In this document: in pieces, positions 6,124 through 6,163 of the stretch
Layout of the letters: each line of letters opens with the position of its first letter
Position numbering within the stretch: the first letter of the stretch is position 1
Assembly: GCA_003505715.1 (NCBI GenBank)
Contig: DNXU01000275.1
Span: 15,563 to 21,725 of the forward strand
From: Cyanobacteria bacterium UBA8803
Lineage (GTDB): Bacteria > Cyanobacteriota > Cyanobacteriia > Cyanobacteriales > Coleofasciculaceae
DNA length: 6,163 bases
Direction: 5' to 3'
Position numbers and translations under genes: made by a program
Notes under the pieces: generated by a model
What the model saw: only the letters and a program-made list of their open reading frames with translations
The model's database searches: none
Told to the model about the DNA's origin: nothing

Positions 6124-6163
6124 TTAGTTGTTAGTTGTTGGTTGTTAGTTGTTGGCTGTTGGT
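6124..6163 (+). repeat. Heptamer tandem repeat, TTAGTTG type, running off the window
   Basis: Starting at the first base after the ctaD stop, the units are TTAGTTG, TTAGTTG, TTGGTTG, TTAGTTG, TTGGCTG and a partial TTGGT. Five full units in strict 7-base phase reach the window end, so the true length is unknown. It occupies the expected gap between ctaD and the subunit III gene. Confidence 0.85.

Noticed and set aside
6124..6163. Tandem units considered as a CRISPR array
   Set aside because: The period is 7 bases with no spacers, so it is a short tandem repeat.

Overview
This window reads as chromosomal DNA from a cyanobacterium, most likely a filamentous one. The evidence is a cyanobacterial-style aa3 cytochrome c oxidase locus, four copies of the HIP1 octamer GCGATCGC (904-911, 1816-1823, 2441-2448, 3817-3824, all inside genes), and degenerate heptanucleotide tandem repeats between genes. 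The species cannot be named from the sequence alone.

Layout. Positions 59-352 (+) encode a 97-residue zinc-ribbon protein with one membrane segment and no obvious link to the oxidase genes. Positions 353-686 hold no intact gene. They contain a start-less open fragment on the minus strand (381-533), a hairpin at its end, and a likely terminator for the next gene (625-669). Positions 687-2712 (-) carry ctaA then ctaB in transcription order, encoding heme A synthase and heme O synthase. A 633-bp divergent region (2713-3345) follows, with a candidate promoter, a 35-codon leader ORF, hairpins and a heptamer repeat. Positions 3346-6123 (+) carry ctaC and ctaD, subunits II and I of the oxidase. The window stops 40 bases after ctaD, inside a third heptamer repeat, so the expected subunit III gene would lie just outside.

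How the genes work together. CtaB farnesylates protoheme to heme O, and CtaA oxidises heme O to heme A. CtaD binds heme A as the low-spin heme a and the a3 of the a3-CuB centre. CtaC carries the CuA centre that accepts electrons from a soluble carrier. One divergent locus therefore makes both the catalytic core and its special cofactor. CtaD has the YSHPAVY motif of A2-type heme-copper oxidases, in which the usual D-channel glutamate is absent.

The main genes are well-known families and I see no convincing new system. The points most worth a second look are three different heptamer repeats in the three gaps of the ctaCD operon, the possible leader ORF with alternative hairpins upstream of ctaC, and the gene fragment beside the zinc-ribbon gene.
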